Under the pieces are notes generated by a model. The model was not told the origin of the DNA, searched no databases, and saw only the letters and a list, made by a program, of their open reading frames with translations. A DNA stretch of 64,000 nt. It comes from Panicum virgatum (Eukaryota; Streptophyta; Magnoliopsida; Poales; Poaceae). A program made the translations under genes and the position numbers. Within the stretch, counting starts at the first letter, position 1, and every line of letters begins with the position of its first letter. This document shows, one piece after another, positions 33,817 through 46,160 of the stretch. The stretch covers positions 18,990,782-19,054,781 of the forward strand of contig NC_053139.1 of the NCBI RefSeq assembly GCF_016808335.1, in the 5' to 3' direction.

Positions 33817-34865
33817 TGTCGTGGTGCTGCAAACCACAGCCAGATGGCGGAAGGCACCCGCCCTAGCCCAGAGGGTGTGTACTCGGGAGTTAGCTAGTCC
33901 TAGTTCGATCTCTCTCAAGAACACGAAGAACACCGCGGGATTAGAGTGGTTCGGCCGCCGGAGCGTAATACCCTACATCCACTGTGTGTTGTATTGCCTT
34001 CCCTCGAGAGAGAGAGTTCGCGAGAGCTGGTGTGTCTGGCGAGCCTGTAGTGCACAGCGAGCGCCTCCCTTTTATATCTCAAGGGAGGCGCGTACATGGC
34101 TGTTGGCTCCCCGACAGGTGGGCCTAACGATGTAGTATAAGATAACATACTGTTCATACATTATGGCATCGCAGGCAAAGGAGATCTCGCTCCTGGATTG
34201 CCTTGCCTGCTCCTGGAGTCCCTCGTTCATCATGTCCAGGCGCTGTCTTGTCGGGACGATGCCAGACGTAGCTAGTGGCGTCGCCTGCCACGTAGCTTAA
34301 CGGGCTGTGTAGCTTGCGGCGTAGGCGGCATGATGGAAAAGTGTCGTGCCGTCGTATCCATTTAATGCTGCAGACGGGCTCTGCGCGGGTGCAGCACAGG
34401 CGGCTGCACTGTGCACCTTGGTAATACGGGGTGCTCAGTGAGGCCTGACAAAGGATGTCCCGTGTGCCGCGGCGACAGAGCACGCCTCAACCATCCGCAT
34501 TAAATGCGGTGGGTGGGCGAGTCCCCCAGCGGAAGACTCGCGCACGAGCCCGCGCCTCCAGGACACGTGGCGGTTCCGGACCCCCACGCGGTAAAGGGGG
34601 GGTCCGGACGGACGCAGGAGGTCCCGGACCCCTATGGGGGGTCCGAGGCCTCGGCTGTCAGCTCGGAGCTTCCCTTCCTTAGAGACACGTGGCGTCTCCG
34701 GACCCATCCCCAGGAGGGGAACGGGTCCGGGGCCGTTGGCCTGGTGAGGGAAGAGCCTGACCCGTGGGGCCTGGCTACTCCGTCCTTTCCACGTAGTTAC
34801 GGATAACTACGCGGGTCCTGCCTTGCCGCAGTAAGAGTGGGTATCCCTGCTACAGGGTACTGACA
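33817..34865 (-). mobile_element. Inner element 5' LTR (right copy)
   Basis: It is 1049 bp, the mate of 21161-22209, with single-base differences and two compensating 1-bp indels in G-runs. On the minus strand it starts TGTCAGTACCC and ends CACGACA. CATAT follows at 34866-34870 and the outer LTR resumes at 34871. Confidence 0.92.
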
Positions 34866-34870
34866 CATAT

Positions 34871-36484
34871 CATAATTGTTTCCGATTCGAGCTCAATGAT
34901 AAAGCTTTTATTTCTTTTTCTCGATTGTGTGTTGGTTTGTATGCGTCGTAGATCACTGTGTGAACGAGGAAGAGCATGTCAACAAGCAGTACTGCGAGCA
35001 AGTGAACGAGGACCAGTTCCGCGACCCCGAACCCGAAGGACAGTACCTCGATCAGGACTTCCCGGAAGGCTTTGAGGACGGCAAGTTCAATCCCGCCCTT
35101 TGATGCATATTTTGTCCTAGTTTTTATAAACACAACCTATTGGCCTGTTTTATAAAATTGCATATGTTTTGCCTTTTGAAAATATGGTTGGATAGCCACC
35201 CCTTGATTTGTTATAACCATTTCTTGACCGCCTAGATTAATGTCTGAATGTGATTTGTTTGGACGTTAATCGCTGGTAGAACGCTTAGGACCTTAAACAC
35301 AATACAACTTGTTTTATAAAAGTAAATGTGTGAGTGTGTGGGAAGGGAAAAATGTGAGATTTTCGAAAGGTAAGTTTAGACAGGATGGATGGCACTTCTG
35401 TGTGATTTGCCAAATGGTGTGCTCGTGCCTGTGTGGTTGAGCAAGGAAGGGAGATATCCATCTTGTCACAATTAAGGACCGAGTTGGTGTGTCATCTTAC
35501 CTAACTCCATTATCGTGAAAACCACTCGACCGTTGTATGGACAACGGCTTAGCATAAACCCCCACTAGTTAGTCTGATAGCCATCAGGAGAGCTGAGAGC
35601 AACGGGTGATTAAGGAGAAGGGATTAACTCTGTGTGACTTATGCCCCGGTTACAACATCTGTGATAGGTCAATGACCCCTTGGTGGATTCCGTGATGGCT
35701 AGTTAGGTCTAGTTAAGGTGGGTAATGGTTTTGTTGGGATCTGCACCGACACTACGGTGATCGAGCTGTGGTACCCCGCTTGTGGGTAAAGTTGCACACC
35801 TCTGCAGAGTTAAAATCTATTCGAATAGCCGTGCCCACGGTACTGGGCGAGTTACGGTGTGGTCACATAACTAGTATTTCTTCTGGGATTGGATGGGTTG
35901 GCGTGAATTGTTTTGGAAAAGTGTCCGGCAGTTGTACCGTGTGCTACGGCGGATGAGGAGTCCGGTAGCAACTTAAAACTTGGATCCTGTGTTACTCAAA
36001 AAACTTGCTTTGAAAATCATTTCTTTCAAATGGACCCTTGCATAAAAATCAGCTTTCCGCAAATTAAACCCTAGCCTTATCCTTGATTTATCCTGTGCAT
36101 TATATTCTGTTTATACCCCCTCCGTGGGTGTGGTTGGACTTGCTGAGTACGTTTGTACTCACCCCATTCTTAATTTTTTACAGAGGAAGATCCAGACTTC
36201 GTACCCGAGGACGTTGAGTAGAGGTTTCGTCCTGCACCCAACCTTGCCTGTTGATAGAGTCACCCGCAGAAAGTTCCGTATGGTGCAAGACTCTGATGAC
36301 CCCTCTTCGTAGTTAATATCGTGGTGTGAGTGTTAGTTGTTATCCTCGCGATAGTGACGCTTCACTGTCCACTTCCGCGTAGAGTTGTACGGTGATGTAC
36401 CATCTAATATAATAAAAGTGTTATCACCATCCTGTGATTGAGATTGTATCACTTTTAAGTCTTCTCTTATGAGGGGACGCTTCA
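34871..36484 (+). mobile_element. 3' LTR of the outer element, second part
   Basis: It continues the outer LTR from the position equivalent to 11222 and runs to GGGGACGCTTCA. The 5-bp duplication CGCTG at 36485-36489 follows. Small frames such as 36124-36312 are the same LTR shadows found in the 5' copy at 12475-12669. Confidence 0.92.
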
Positions 36485-36489
36485 CGCTG

Positions 36490-38567
36490 CTACTCCAAAT
36501 GCAACCCGAGGATTTATTACATGGGGATGGGTCACCCCATGAGTACCCGTTACCTACGTGGGTGATGGGTATGGGTGAAATTGAGACCCGAGACCCGTGG
36601 CTGGTTGGGTAGCGGGTAATTTCAACCCAAGTGGGAACGGGTACGCTCCCCCGCCTCCTCCGGATTTCTCACCCGCTGTCATCCCTAAGCCCACGGGCAC
36701 CAGGCCCTACAGGCTACACGGTTGGCCCAACCATTTATTTCCTTCACCACCAGAGACCGTATTCCTTGGCCTAGGCGTACTTGCGAGTTTCCGCAAACCA
36801 CGGTCCACGGCCATTTGCTTTTCCGATTCCGTGGCAAGCCACGCCGCCGCCGCGCTGCACGACCCCCCATTCCCCCCCGATCCTTGTCCCCCGTACAAAT
36901 GCCGCGGCGGCGCGGCGAGGGTGGCGGACTGGATCCAGGCTCGGTACCGACCGGAGTCTGCGGAGAGCACCGCGAGGGAGGAAGGGAGGCGTTACTGCAG
37001 CGGCGGCGGCAGTGGCTTGCATTTGTTGGCGGTCAGCCTCGCCGTCCCCCGCCGCCCTTTCGCAGTTTCGCTTCGCTTCGCCGCGGCCGCCTTCTCCCTT
37101 GCTGATCGACGAGGTACGTACGCACTACAACGCCGCCGCCTGTGCGGGACGCCCTGCCTTGCGTGTTTCGTGTTAGGCTGGAGAGCTCATCTCAAAGAAA
37201 ATAAAAAAAAAATATAGAGCTTGCAAGCTAGGATTTTGTACCATGTCCATTTCTAGGTTTCCCCCTAGATTGTGTAATGGAATAGAAATCTTAATTTTTG
37301 TATAGAATTTGGGTCGGGTTTAGTTTGGGAAATTATCAATAGCCCTGGCACAATTGCCCGTGTCCATGGGGTAAAGCCTCGATTCGAAAAACAATTGCCC
37401 GTGTCCAATAAAGAGGCCTTAGAGGAATTTGCGGTGTTCCTTTTTCTTTAAAAAGCTGGACTGGGTCCAGGCCTCCTTTGTATTTGGAATATTGATTTGT
37501 GTACCATGGAACAAGAAAAATGTATTCCCCAATTCATTCTTCGTGATGTATTTGGTCAATATCAGTCAGATTATGAAACTGTATCTGCTGTGAACCTTAT
37601 ATTGCCATAGTTCGGTACTAGTCAAGGACATGCCCTTCAAAATTTATGTTGGCATTTTCTTTCACTAATATTTTCAAAACGTTTACATATGAATTGACTC
37701 TGATCGTGGCGCAATATCAGAGACCAAATGGCCTGGATATCTGAATGTGTGGCGATTTAACTGATTTGTTATTAGTGGCCTAGCATAGTGGTCCTAAACA
37801 TTGAAGTTTAATCAAGGATGTGATAAGTTGTATAGGCGATCAAATACCCTAGGATGCCTCAGATATTTGGTGAGGGTTCCATCGATATATAAAGGCACTA
37901 AGATTCATTCACTAGTTGCTAGCGAAAGGAAAGAGGAATGCACTGAGAATGAGAAAGTGCTTTATGATATATTCTTGTTTCATTTTGGAAATGGTGTGAC
38001 GATGCTTTTGTATCATTTTGTAGTCTAGGTACTTTTAACTCAACGTCAATGTTGCATACACCAGATAGTGTCAGTAGCACTTAAAACTTCTATTTGAGTT
38101 GAGTTAATTATTGCTGAAATCTAGTGGTATGTTGATTAGGATATGCTCGAAAGATATCATGCTCACAGTGTTTTCCCTTTTTTTTCACTCATAATTAATC
38201 TTTTGAAGCTGTGGGAATGCATCACCTGTGTAGTAGAGAAATTTCAGTTGGATTTAATGATCAGTCATCGAGCAATGTTAATTTCATTGAAAATACACTC
38301 ATTAGCAGAAAGCAGCGGCAGTTCCATCTTATTATGCTGCTCTTTGATCATTTAAAAATGTTAACGTGTGAGCAAGTACTGATAACATATACCTGCTAGC
38401 TGCATAGCTGAAGTTACAAACCAGAACATAAATGCCAAGGTACTTTATCAATATGTTTTCAACAGCACATTATTATTCATAACGTTGATTTCCTAGAACT
38501 ACTTGTGTTGGACCATATTACTCTGGTCGATACATATGCCTATGAGATAATATCTCACCAAGTTCCT
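36490..38567. other. Intergenic, with a possible ACCCG-rich MITE at its left end
   Basis: About 36525-36690 is dense in GGGTA/ACCCG words and ends GCTGTCATCCCTA, resembling the end of a common grass hAT MITE; no target duplication could be matched. 36720-37200 is GC-rich with a splice-donor-like GAG/GTACGTAC near 37112, which may be the first exon of an unknown transcript, but no protein family is evident. 37200-38567 is AT-rich; the last few hundred bases probably hold the 3' UTR of the Hd1-like gene. Confidence 0.4.
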
Positions 38568-40516
38568 TCAGAACCATGGGACAGTACCATAGCTACCATC
38601 AGACAAAGCTGCAGTTGAGAACATCTGATCCACTTCGGTGTCCATATCAGATCTTTTGGCGAAGCGGCCCTTGATCCTTGGCCGTGCTTCTGCATATGTC
38701 TTCCTTGTTGCATAACGTATGGTCTTCTCAAACTTTCTATTCTTCTTCTTCTCCTTGTACCTTAGGACCCTGGCCTCTCTGTCCATTGGGCTAAAGTGAA
38801 GTGGCATCTGAAGTGAAGGACCTGAGAAGAGACTGATGGCTCCAGCAGGTGTCAGGACGCTGGAGTTTGCCATGTCTGTGGCCATGTTGTCTGGTACTAT
38901 ACCCACCTCCATTGATGAGAAAGATATCTGAGATGGAATCGGCAAATGGTCACTGAAATATGCAAATCATAAGGGGATTGCAGGTGTCATAGACCCTGCA
39001 ATGATATATAGATGGGTTTAATTTAAGTGGTTAATTCTACACATGGAAAAAAATGCTTATTTACTGTTGCAAAATAAGAAACAAAATGTAGTGTAACTTT
39101 ATTAGCAACGAAATTGGACAACTTAACTGTTATCTGAATAGATAGTTGGGTCCCTCCCATTTCTTTGGTGTATTGATTGATTTTCATAAAAAGTGTGGAA
39201 AAATAGCTTTCCAATTATTTTTATATGAAATAAGGTCTCCATCCATCGGTGATTAATATATTGAATCCACTTAGAGATAACATGAGTGGTCTATGTTACA
39301 AAGTGCAGGAATCTGTCAATAAGTATTCCTAAGGATCCTTTTCTTATGACTGGCTTTTAGAGCAGTGGAGTCGTAGTATACATAAGCACATTTTTGCTAC
39401 TTCCCTTATCATCAGCCTAAGAATTGTCTGCCTACAATTAGAAAATAGTAGGAAAGGAAACGAAAATGGAATAAAGTGAGAAATACCACCAGAGAACTAA
39501 AAGTTAGTTAATGCTTCATCTATTACTAAAATCTTTTTAAACCATCCACCAGTTCTTCTGAAACCTACCTTTTGTTGAGATCAATATGATATACCCTTTT
39601 TCTAGATAATTATTTGGATATGGTCTTAAGTGGAAAGTAACATGCTAACCCAAATTTGCAGGATCCACCCTAGAAAAAAAAACTTGGCATGTGACAGCAT
39701 AGTAGTAATAGATGAACTCACGCTGTTGCTGATGGAATCGGTGTAAGCACTGACCCCGGCAGTTATGGAGGCAGCCTGCTCGGCCCCTACAACTCCATAG
39801 CCACTCTGCTGCTGCTCTTTTACCATAGCAACTTGTGAAGGTACCACACACTCTCCAGCCTCCTTATCTCCATATTCTTTTTGCATCAGCTGCTGCTGCT
39901 GCCGTTCTTGCATCCCATACTGCTCTGTGTTGTTGATGTGGTTGTCGCAGTATGAATTGTACCCAACAAGATCAAAGTATTCTTCCACTTCTGCAAAGTA
40001 CATGTTGTTGCTACTGATGTTGTTCCTGGCACTGATGATGTTGTCTTTCTTGTCGTCAGAATCCTTGCTGAGCAGCAGCCAAGAGTCCACCTCCTCTTCC
40101 TTGTCACCGATGGCCCCGGTGGTGGCTGCTGCCTCGGCAAGCACAGAAGCAGCCGGAATGGCTGCAGCGGGGAGTGGCACCACCGGCACGCGTTGGTGCC
40201 TCCCGGCGAGCGGGTTTGCAGAGTGCACCTTGGCGTCACAGGCGGCACACAGCGCTGCCGCGTCGGCGCGGCACACCAGCACGGCGGGGGCACGCTCGCA
40301 TGCTTCGCAAACGCGCACACGCTCATGGCGTGAGGCCACACGGTTTGCGGCGTGTACCCTCGTGTCGCACGATGCGCAGAGGTACGCAGCGTCAGCGCGG
40401 CAGTACACCACGCCCGGCGCCGTGCGGCACCCGTCGCATGGCTTGGGCCATGGGCAACTCCCTTCGCCTCCTCCAACCTCCTTCTCGAGGGCGTTTCTGC
40501 CAAAATTATAATTCAT
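38568..40516 (-). CDS. Hd1: CONSTANS-like B-box/CCT protein, Hd1 orthologue
   Basis: Two coding exons, 39722-40516 and 38568-38927, encode 384 residues; the intron of 794 bp has GTGAGT...CATCTCAG borders and is phase 0. B-box 1 (Cys27-His64: CDGC...[13 protein letters not shown]...H) and B-box 2 (Cys70-His107) keep all zinc ligands. The CCT domain (about 315-358) reads [20 protein letters not shown] then [20 protein letters not shown], and the C-terminus has the VP motif GTVPWF. The start MNYNFG and this layout match Hd1/CONSTANS of group I rather than other COL genes. Such proteins bind CO-responsive elements with NF-YB/YC subunits through the CCT domain and control florigen genes by day length, in the nucleus. 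The middle is Gln/Asn-rich. No disabling change is seen. The outer retrotransposon ends about 2.1 kb past the stop. Confidence 0.92.
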
Positions 40517-43018
40517 GAACGGAGAGATCTTGGCACTTGCACCACATAGACAATCTAAGAGGCTCAGTCAGAGCAAGCTAGTAGTAGGATAGTCTAGATA
40601 GCAGTATACTGCTACCCTATACGTGGGTGTATATGTCTCCTCCCGTTCCTCTGCTTTCCATGGCTCCTATGCCTTGTTGCAGTGACTGTGCGAGTATGTT
40701 GGGTTGGGGGAGTCACCAATGTCACGGGTTCAGTGTCGAGTACTAATAGCAGGGTGTGAGGAGAATCCTGGGAGTGACACCTGGCTTCATTCTTGGGGCT
40801 GAGCATCGCTGTGTGCCTATCTTGTGGTTGGCTTTGTATGTTGCTGCCTCCTGTTTTGTCCCAACGCCAATCCTCAGGCATCGAGTCGTTTTCAGATAAA
40901 GATTTGATGCTCTTTGGGCAAGCCTGGGGAATTAGACAGTATACTTCCAGGTAAATCCTCTTGAGCAGTCTGTCATGACTTTTATGTGAAAACTGTCTGC
41001 ATATTCGCAAGCAGGAGGCTATTATCGCCTCTTATGATGTAGCCCTGATCTGTCCCTTCGTGTTGCACTTTCTCATTTGTATCGCAGGTGAGCTGGACAG
41101 TTGCTGAGGCAAATCCCAGGAGCTGGTCTACTGCATGGATCAAGGGAATTATCTGGAATGTCCTATGACTGGCACTGACGCTTGCAGCTTACATTATTCC
41201 TTGGACTGGGGCACTAGGCTTAATCTAAAGATAGAGAATTGGAGGGCGCTGTGGTATAGAGGATGCGGACGGAGGGGGAGCGTGGAAGATGCTGCCCTTC
41301 TCTTTATCAAAAGGAAAAGGGTAGGGTGGGTTCTTTTGGATTCGAAAACGTGAGGTTTTGTGCCAGTCGTTGCCACTCCCCCTTAGCCGTTACGCCTTTG
41401 GAACCTCGAATGTGAGGTGTCAAGTGGAGATACACAGGAAAAGGCCTAAAGTGCCCTGCCAGGTCACTAGATAGTTTCCTTGCCGCCCTTCTGATCTACA
41501 AATATCTAACGCAATGTAGTGGGGAAGTCAAGTTGCTGGGGACGGCCGCTTATATCTGCTGCCAGGATATTTATTTCCCGTCTTATTATGGATATGTTTT
41601 CTTCTCCAGGCTCATTCAATGAATCCAGGACTCTTCTTTTTTGCTCGGGGAGCTATCATCTGTCTTGCCTTGAAGTTTCATGAGTTGTGTTCCTCTCTTT
41701 TTTTTTTCCTATGCCAAGGTTGCAAATGTCTTCATGATGATTTTATTAGGAAAGAAGAAGAAGCCCACTCTAAGTTCTGAATTAAGACGATTTCTCCTGA
41801 TCTGAGTAAATTGTTATACAGTATTTTGGAGAACTGGAGAGATACTTGATTAGAGATAAAAATTCATCTTGTGATGATAAATTGGGTTTGCATTTTAGAA
41901 AAAAAAGTTTTCTTGCTTTTTTTTATTAAATTACATTGTACATTAAGCTGTAGTTTATTAAGTAATTTTGTATTGGTTTGTACAAGTATTGCCACTTTTT
42001 TTTTAATCTTTTTCTCTTTGATGTGTAAATTTGTTGCAGGTTAACTCATGATGGCATGTGAAATTGCTCTGTTTGCATTTATCCCTTTGGCTGATAAGTA
42101 TTTAAATGTTGGGAAAAAATGTTTAACCAAATCTTTGCACAGAATTTTCATCCTAGTGACTATCCTTACGCAACAGCACACAAAACTGCACCACTCAACT
42201 TTTTTTTTTAAAGACAGCACCTTAAATTGAGAAATGAGAATCAAAATTCTTCCCTACTGGCGCCATTTATATTTGTGCAATGAAAAAACACCATTTTTCC
42301 TCCTGTCAAAACCATCTTTATTCCATTGCATGAGTGCGTATAAGCACAGCAGTTCCGTAGAGGTTGTGACCGGTGAGCTGCCGGGACTAAGCAACTGCAG
42401 AGCGGGTCCCTAAACTCAGGAATTCTGGCAGATGGTAACTGCTAAAGTAAATTCATGGGGTAAGGAGTTCTGAGATGCTATTTTTGGCTTTCGTACTCGG
42501 CATAATCTTTCCAGAATTATTGATTTCTGCCTTTCTGGTTATTCTAAAGGGAGACGTATCCTTCGTCTCTGCAGACTGATGCATACATGGAGTTCCACAC
42601 AACAGTCTAGCTCAACTACTAGTTTTCATTCATAGGAAGCTGATCTAACATGGGAACATATGGTCTTCCAGTAACACAATCTCTCTGGCATACATGCAAC
42701 ACCTGCTGTTCTGGATTGTATTTACTTTTATTTTTGCCACAGTCAACACCTGGAAAGATCCAAATGTTTTTTTTAATAAAAGAAACAGGCATGCATGCAT
42801 TGAAGAAGAATAGTTTGATGCTTCTGAGATGCACCTAAGATTTTTCCAAGATTGGTGAACCCATAGCCACCAAACACTAGTGCAGGGTTTGACCCATTTG
42901 TTTTGCCCCAACACTGATCGTTTCTGCTTGCTTACTCCACCAACCACATCAGAGAGTTGGTTCATCTCCCTCTTGACCCGTTTCTCTCAGTGCACCACGT
43001 AGCGTTGTTTCACTTTGC
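40517..43018. other. Intergenic between divergent Hd1-like and peroxidase genes
   Basis: It holds the upstream regions of both neighbours, which point away from each other. I see no other gene. Short frames at 40612-41010 (minus) and 41135-41353 (plus) have no family signature. Poly-T and poly-A runs (about 41700, 41920, 42000, 42200) suggest old insertions, but no element boundaries could be fixed. Confidence 0.5.
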
Positions 43019-43025
43019 TATAAAG
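43019..43025 (+). promoter_or_regulatory. TATA box of the peroxidase gene
   Basis: TATAAAG in the context TTTGCTATAAAGCCC lies 101 bp before the peroxidase ATG, leaving a leader of roughly 70 nt. Confidence 0.65.
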
Positions 43026-43119
43026 CCCATGCAGGCCCAGAAACTTATCACAGAAACATCTGAATTGTTATTCCCCCAGCTGCAGAGGAACAGGCAGAGC
43101 TTGGCCAGAATAATTCAGG

Positions 43120-44723
43120 ATGGCCGCAGGCGTGCTGTGCTTCAGGGCGTTTGCCCTCTCCATGGCCTGCCTTCTCCTTGCCGTGCCCCTACTAGTGGCT
43201 CAGGACCCTTCCAAGCTGAGCCTGGAGTACTACTCCAAGACATGCCCGAATGTGGAGCACGTTGTCCGCACGGAGATGGAGTGCGCGGTGCGTGCCGACA
43301 CCCGCAATGCCGCCCTAATGCTTCGCCTGCATTTCCATGACTGCTTCGTTCAGGTCAGCACTCTCTGTTCAGACACTGATCATCTTTTTTGTTCACCATG
43401 CTGCACGCCAATGCAGCACTCTGGCAAAGGTGCCCTGCTGAGCATCTAAATTCTGCACGGTTCTTGCAGGGATGTGATGGATCAGTGCTGCTTGATGACA
43501 CCGCGACCATGATTGGGGAGAAGCAGGCGGACCAGAACGTCAACTCGCTAAAAGGGTTCGAGCTGGTCGACAAGATCAAGGAGAAGCTGGAAGCCGAGTG
43601 CCCTGGAACAGTTTCTTGCGCAGACTTGCTCGCCATTGCAGCTAGGGACGCAGTTGTGCTGGTAACCAAACCACATCTATGTTCTGTTTCTCTGTGACAA
43701 TGTGCATTTCTGAAATGTCTAGTACGTGAAGTTAGCCTCGTGCCATGCATTCTTTATTTTTTTCTCGAAACAGCTTCAAATTTGGATAAACTCTGAAGTT
43801 TCATGTAGGCTTGTCAGTTGTCACTCGAGCAAAAGGAACTTTTAAATAAGGACCAATACACATACTGTACACATACTGCATCAGTGTTACATAGCTGAAA
43901 ACTAACACTGTGTCGCAGGTAGGTGGGCCTTACTGGGATGTCCCGGTAGGAAGATTGGACTCCAAGAAAGCAAGCCTGGACCTAGCAAACAGTGACATCC
44001 CTACAGCTCAGCAGGGCCTTCTCACACTCATTGCCAAATTCTGGCAGAAAGGCCTTGATGCCACTGACATGGTGGCCCTCGTTGGTATGTTCCTCTCGTT
44101 CAGACTGCAGGTTGAAATCATAATCACTAGTTCTATTAAGATCAACAAACCCTGCTGATGAGGTCCCTTGACAAACGAAAAATACTTAAAGTCTTGAACC
44201 AATGATAAAGCCATAAACATTAGTTATATAGCAGCAAATACAATAATTATAAAATGTATTTTCGTGATTTTGCAGATTATATTTAACTGACTATTTCCAT
44301 ACCGTATTAGGCTCCCACACGATTGGATTTGCCAGGTGCGAGAATTTCCGCGACAGGATCTACGGCGACTTTGAAATGACATCAAAGTTCAATCCGTCAT
44401 CGGAGGCATACCTCAGCAAGCTGAAAGAGGTCTGCCCCAGGGACAGCGGCGACGACAACATCAGCGCCATGGACAGCCACACCTCCGCAATCTTTGACAA
44501 TGCCTACTACGAGACGCTCATCAAGGGCGAGGGCCTCCTCAACTCCGACCAGGAGATGTGGTCCAGCATCGCCGGGTACTCAACAGCTGACACCGTGAAC
44601 AAGTATTGGGCCGACCCTGCCGCGTTCTTCAAGCAGTTCTCCGACTCCATGGTGAAGATGGGTAACATTACCAACCCTGCCGGTGGCGAGGTCCGGAAGA
44701 ACTGCAGATTTGTCAACACATAG
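43120..44723 (+). CDS. Secreted class III peroxidase
   Basis: Four exons, 43120-43353, 43470-43661, 43919-44084 and 44311-44723, encode 334 residues with GT-AG introns at the classical plant peroxidase positions. Residues 1-28 form a signal peptide (hydrophobic [13 protein letters not shown]). Visible signatures are [10 protein letters not shown], the distal haem site [10 protein letters not shown], the calcium site [24 protein letters not shown] and the proximal haem ligand in [10 protein letters not shown]. The conserved cysteines for the disulphides are present, the last in KNCRFVNT. Class III peroxidases oxidise phenolics with hydrogen peroxide in the cell wall or vacuole, in lignification, defence and growth. 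Length and architecture are complete. It lies head-to-head with the Hd1-like gene, the arrangement I recall from the rice Hd1 region. Confidence 0.93.
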
Positions 44724-45400
44724 GCTGGTGAAAACTGGAAGAAACTCGGTGCCCGTATTGTTCTTTTGATGGTTGGTGGTTGTTTGGAAAATAATGACGC
44801 TCTACTGAGGCTATTGTATTATAGCATATATGTGGTTGCCACTCTGAAACATATTTTGTTGTTTGAACTATGAAGATAAACATCTTGGTCTTGTATTTCT
44901 GGGTTCTTCATAACCTTTTTTCCGTGCAAATCACCAGCGGTTTCTGATAAGAATTTACCACCTTTTGTATTATGAAAAATACAGTTGAAGAGCCAAGCGA
45001 AGTCCTTAAAAAGCCTGGCGGATGGTGACGCGAGTGGGTGCCGCTTTCCCTGTTGGGGGCATCGCATTCCCCTCTTGCTCTTTCATCCAAAGTGAAAACC
45101 CTACAATGGTGTTGCCATGGGTGTCGCTCCCTTCCTCAAGCCTTCGCATTTGGATATTCGTCATGGTTTCGAAGTCTCCTTCAGCGGTTGCACTTTGCTT
45201 CTTGGCGCCTGGTTGATGCACGGAGCTGCGTCGGAGACGTGGCTTGGCAACGATGACATGCTGCTGGAATTGGCTGGGCTAGGCCTAGGGCTGAGTTGGG
45301 GGGGGGGGGGGAGACAGTAGCTGGGGGCGAGGCGTGAGCTCATGTTTGGAGGTCGGAGCTGCTCTTCGCGAGGTGCTTGAGCTTGGCAACGATGACAGGT
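44724..45400. other. Peroxidase 3' flank, no further gene
   Basis: The peroxidase 3' UTR presumably lies here. Small frames between 45006 and 45421 on both strands overlap one another and show no domain. A run of G at 45299-45310 lies shortly before the CACTA element. Confidence 0.5.
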
Positions 45401-45722
45401 CACTACCAGAAAATGGCTCATTTGTCCGCGACAGTTAGTACCGGGCGCACTTTTGGTCCAGTACTAACGTGCCAATTTAGTACCGGGCCTGAGCTACAGT
45501 GCCCCTTGGAACCTTTTAGTACTGGCTGAAGCCACCAGCAGGCACTAAAGTGCGCCACCGACACCCGGGCGCAATGGATAGGTGGCAACCTAGTACCGAC
45601 TGGAAGTACCAGCCAGTATTAAATGGCTTCGAGGACATTTAGTATCGGCTCGGCTCGTGGCTCCAGCCGGTACTAAGGGTAGAGGTTTAGTACCGGTTGG
45701 TGTCTCCAACCGGTACTAATGT
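45401..45722 (+). repeat. CACTA terminal and subterminal repeats
   Basis: After the CACTACCAG terminus, the words TTAGTACCGG, GGTACTAA and variants occur about ten times in both orientations, for example at 45433, 45478, 45590, 45650, 45690 and 45710. In this superfamily such subterminal words bind the element's TNPA-type protein. Confidence 0.75.
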
Positions 45723-46160
45723 CATATATATCAGCTCCCTTTCTTCCTCCCCGAGCCTGTGCCAACCATTTGACCGAGCTCGGGTTCTTCTTCTCCATGG
45801 CGACCTAGAGGGGAGGTGCTGCCCATTTAGACAAGTTTTGTGGGGATTTCACTCATCCAAGTGCGCCAAAGGTTTGCAACTTCATCCTCTCTTCTTTGAT
45901 GGTCTTCATACTTTGTTTCATGCTCAATAGTTAGAGAAATTTGTGATTTTTAGAAATAGTGAATATTATCTCAATTTCTTTGATTTATGCATGGATTTGA
46001 GATGTATAGAACATTTGAATTGAATTTGAGAGTAGTTTTATTGGATAGGTTAAATGTGGGCAATCTATAGTGATTTTTTCAATTATTTTCAAGTGACATG
46101 GTTAGTTTGGTAGTTGTTATGCTTGTAGGTAGATTATTTTGACACTCTAATGATGTATTT

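Larger units (their letters stand above)
21161..34865 (-). mobile_element. Ty3/gypsy Tat-lineage element nested in the outer 3' LTR
   Basis: The 13.7-kb insertion is flanked by CATAT at 21156-21160 and 34866-34870. Both LTRs are 1049 bp (21161-22209 and 33817-34865), and gag-pol runs leftwards from 33758. Two RNase H domains, one of them of the additional archaeal-like type between RT and integrase, place it in the Tat lineage. On the minus strand: LTR, PBS, gag, protease, RT-RNase H, a second RNase H, integrase, a repeat-rich spacer, an opposite-strand gene, LTR. By eye the two LTRs differ at about 20 positions, mostly transitions, so it inserted recently compared with the outer element. Confidence 0.93.
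9605..36484 (+). mobile_element. Ty3/gypsy chromovirus, Tekay/Del type, split by an inner element
   Basis: The element is bounded by TGTGACATC at the left and ACGCTTCA at the right, with the 5-bp direct repeat CGCTG at 9600-9604 and 36485-36489. Removing the inner element (21161-34865) and one copy of its target duplication leaves about 13.2 kb. Order: 5' LTR 9605-12837, PBS, two copies of a pre-gag ORF, gag-pol 15011-19581 and a 3' LTR in two pieces. LTRs of about 3.2 kb plus a chromodomain after integrase place it in the Tekay/Del chromovirus lineage. Many in-frame stops, frameshifts and an altered RT motif show it can no longer encode its own proteins. Confidence 0.92.

Noticed and set aside
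36597..37217. 206-residue plus-strand frame after the outer retrotransposon
   Set aside because: Its first part runs through a repeat-like ACCCG-rich tract and the rest matches no family; overlapping frames are equally open.
38928..38945. Earlier exon-2 boundary for the Hd1-like gene at the ATTTCAG upstream of 38948
   Set aside because: Joining there gives an immediate TGA in phase 0; the CATCTCAG acceptor at 38928-38930 gives the family-typical [11 protein letters not shown] join.
39645..39721. Extension of Hd1-like exon 1 to a stop near 39626
   Set aside because: It would lose the CCT domain; a GTGAGT donor at 39716-39721 fits the known two-exon structure.
45006..45421. Cluster of 60-86 residue frames on both strands
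   Set aside because: Mutually overlapping, no domain, some running into the CACTA terminus.
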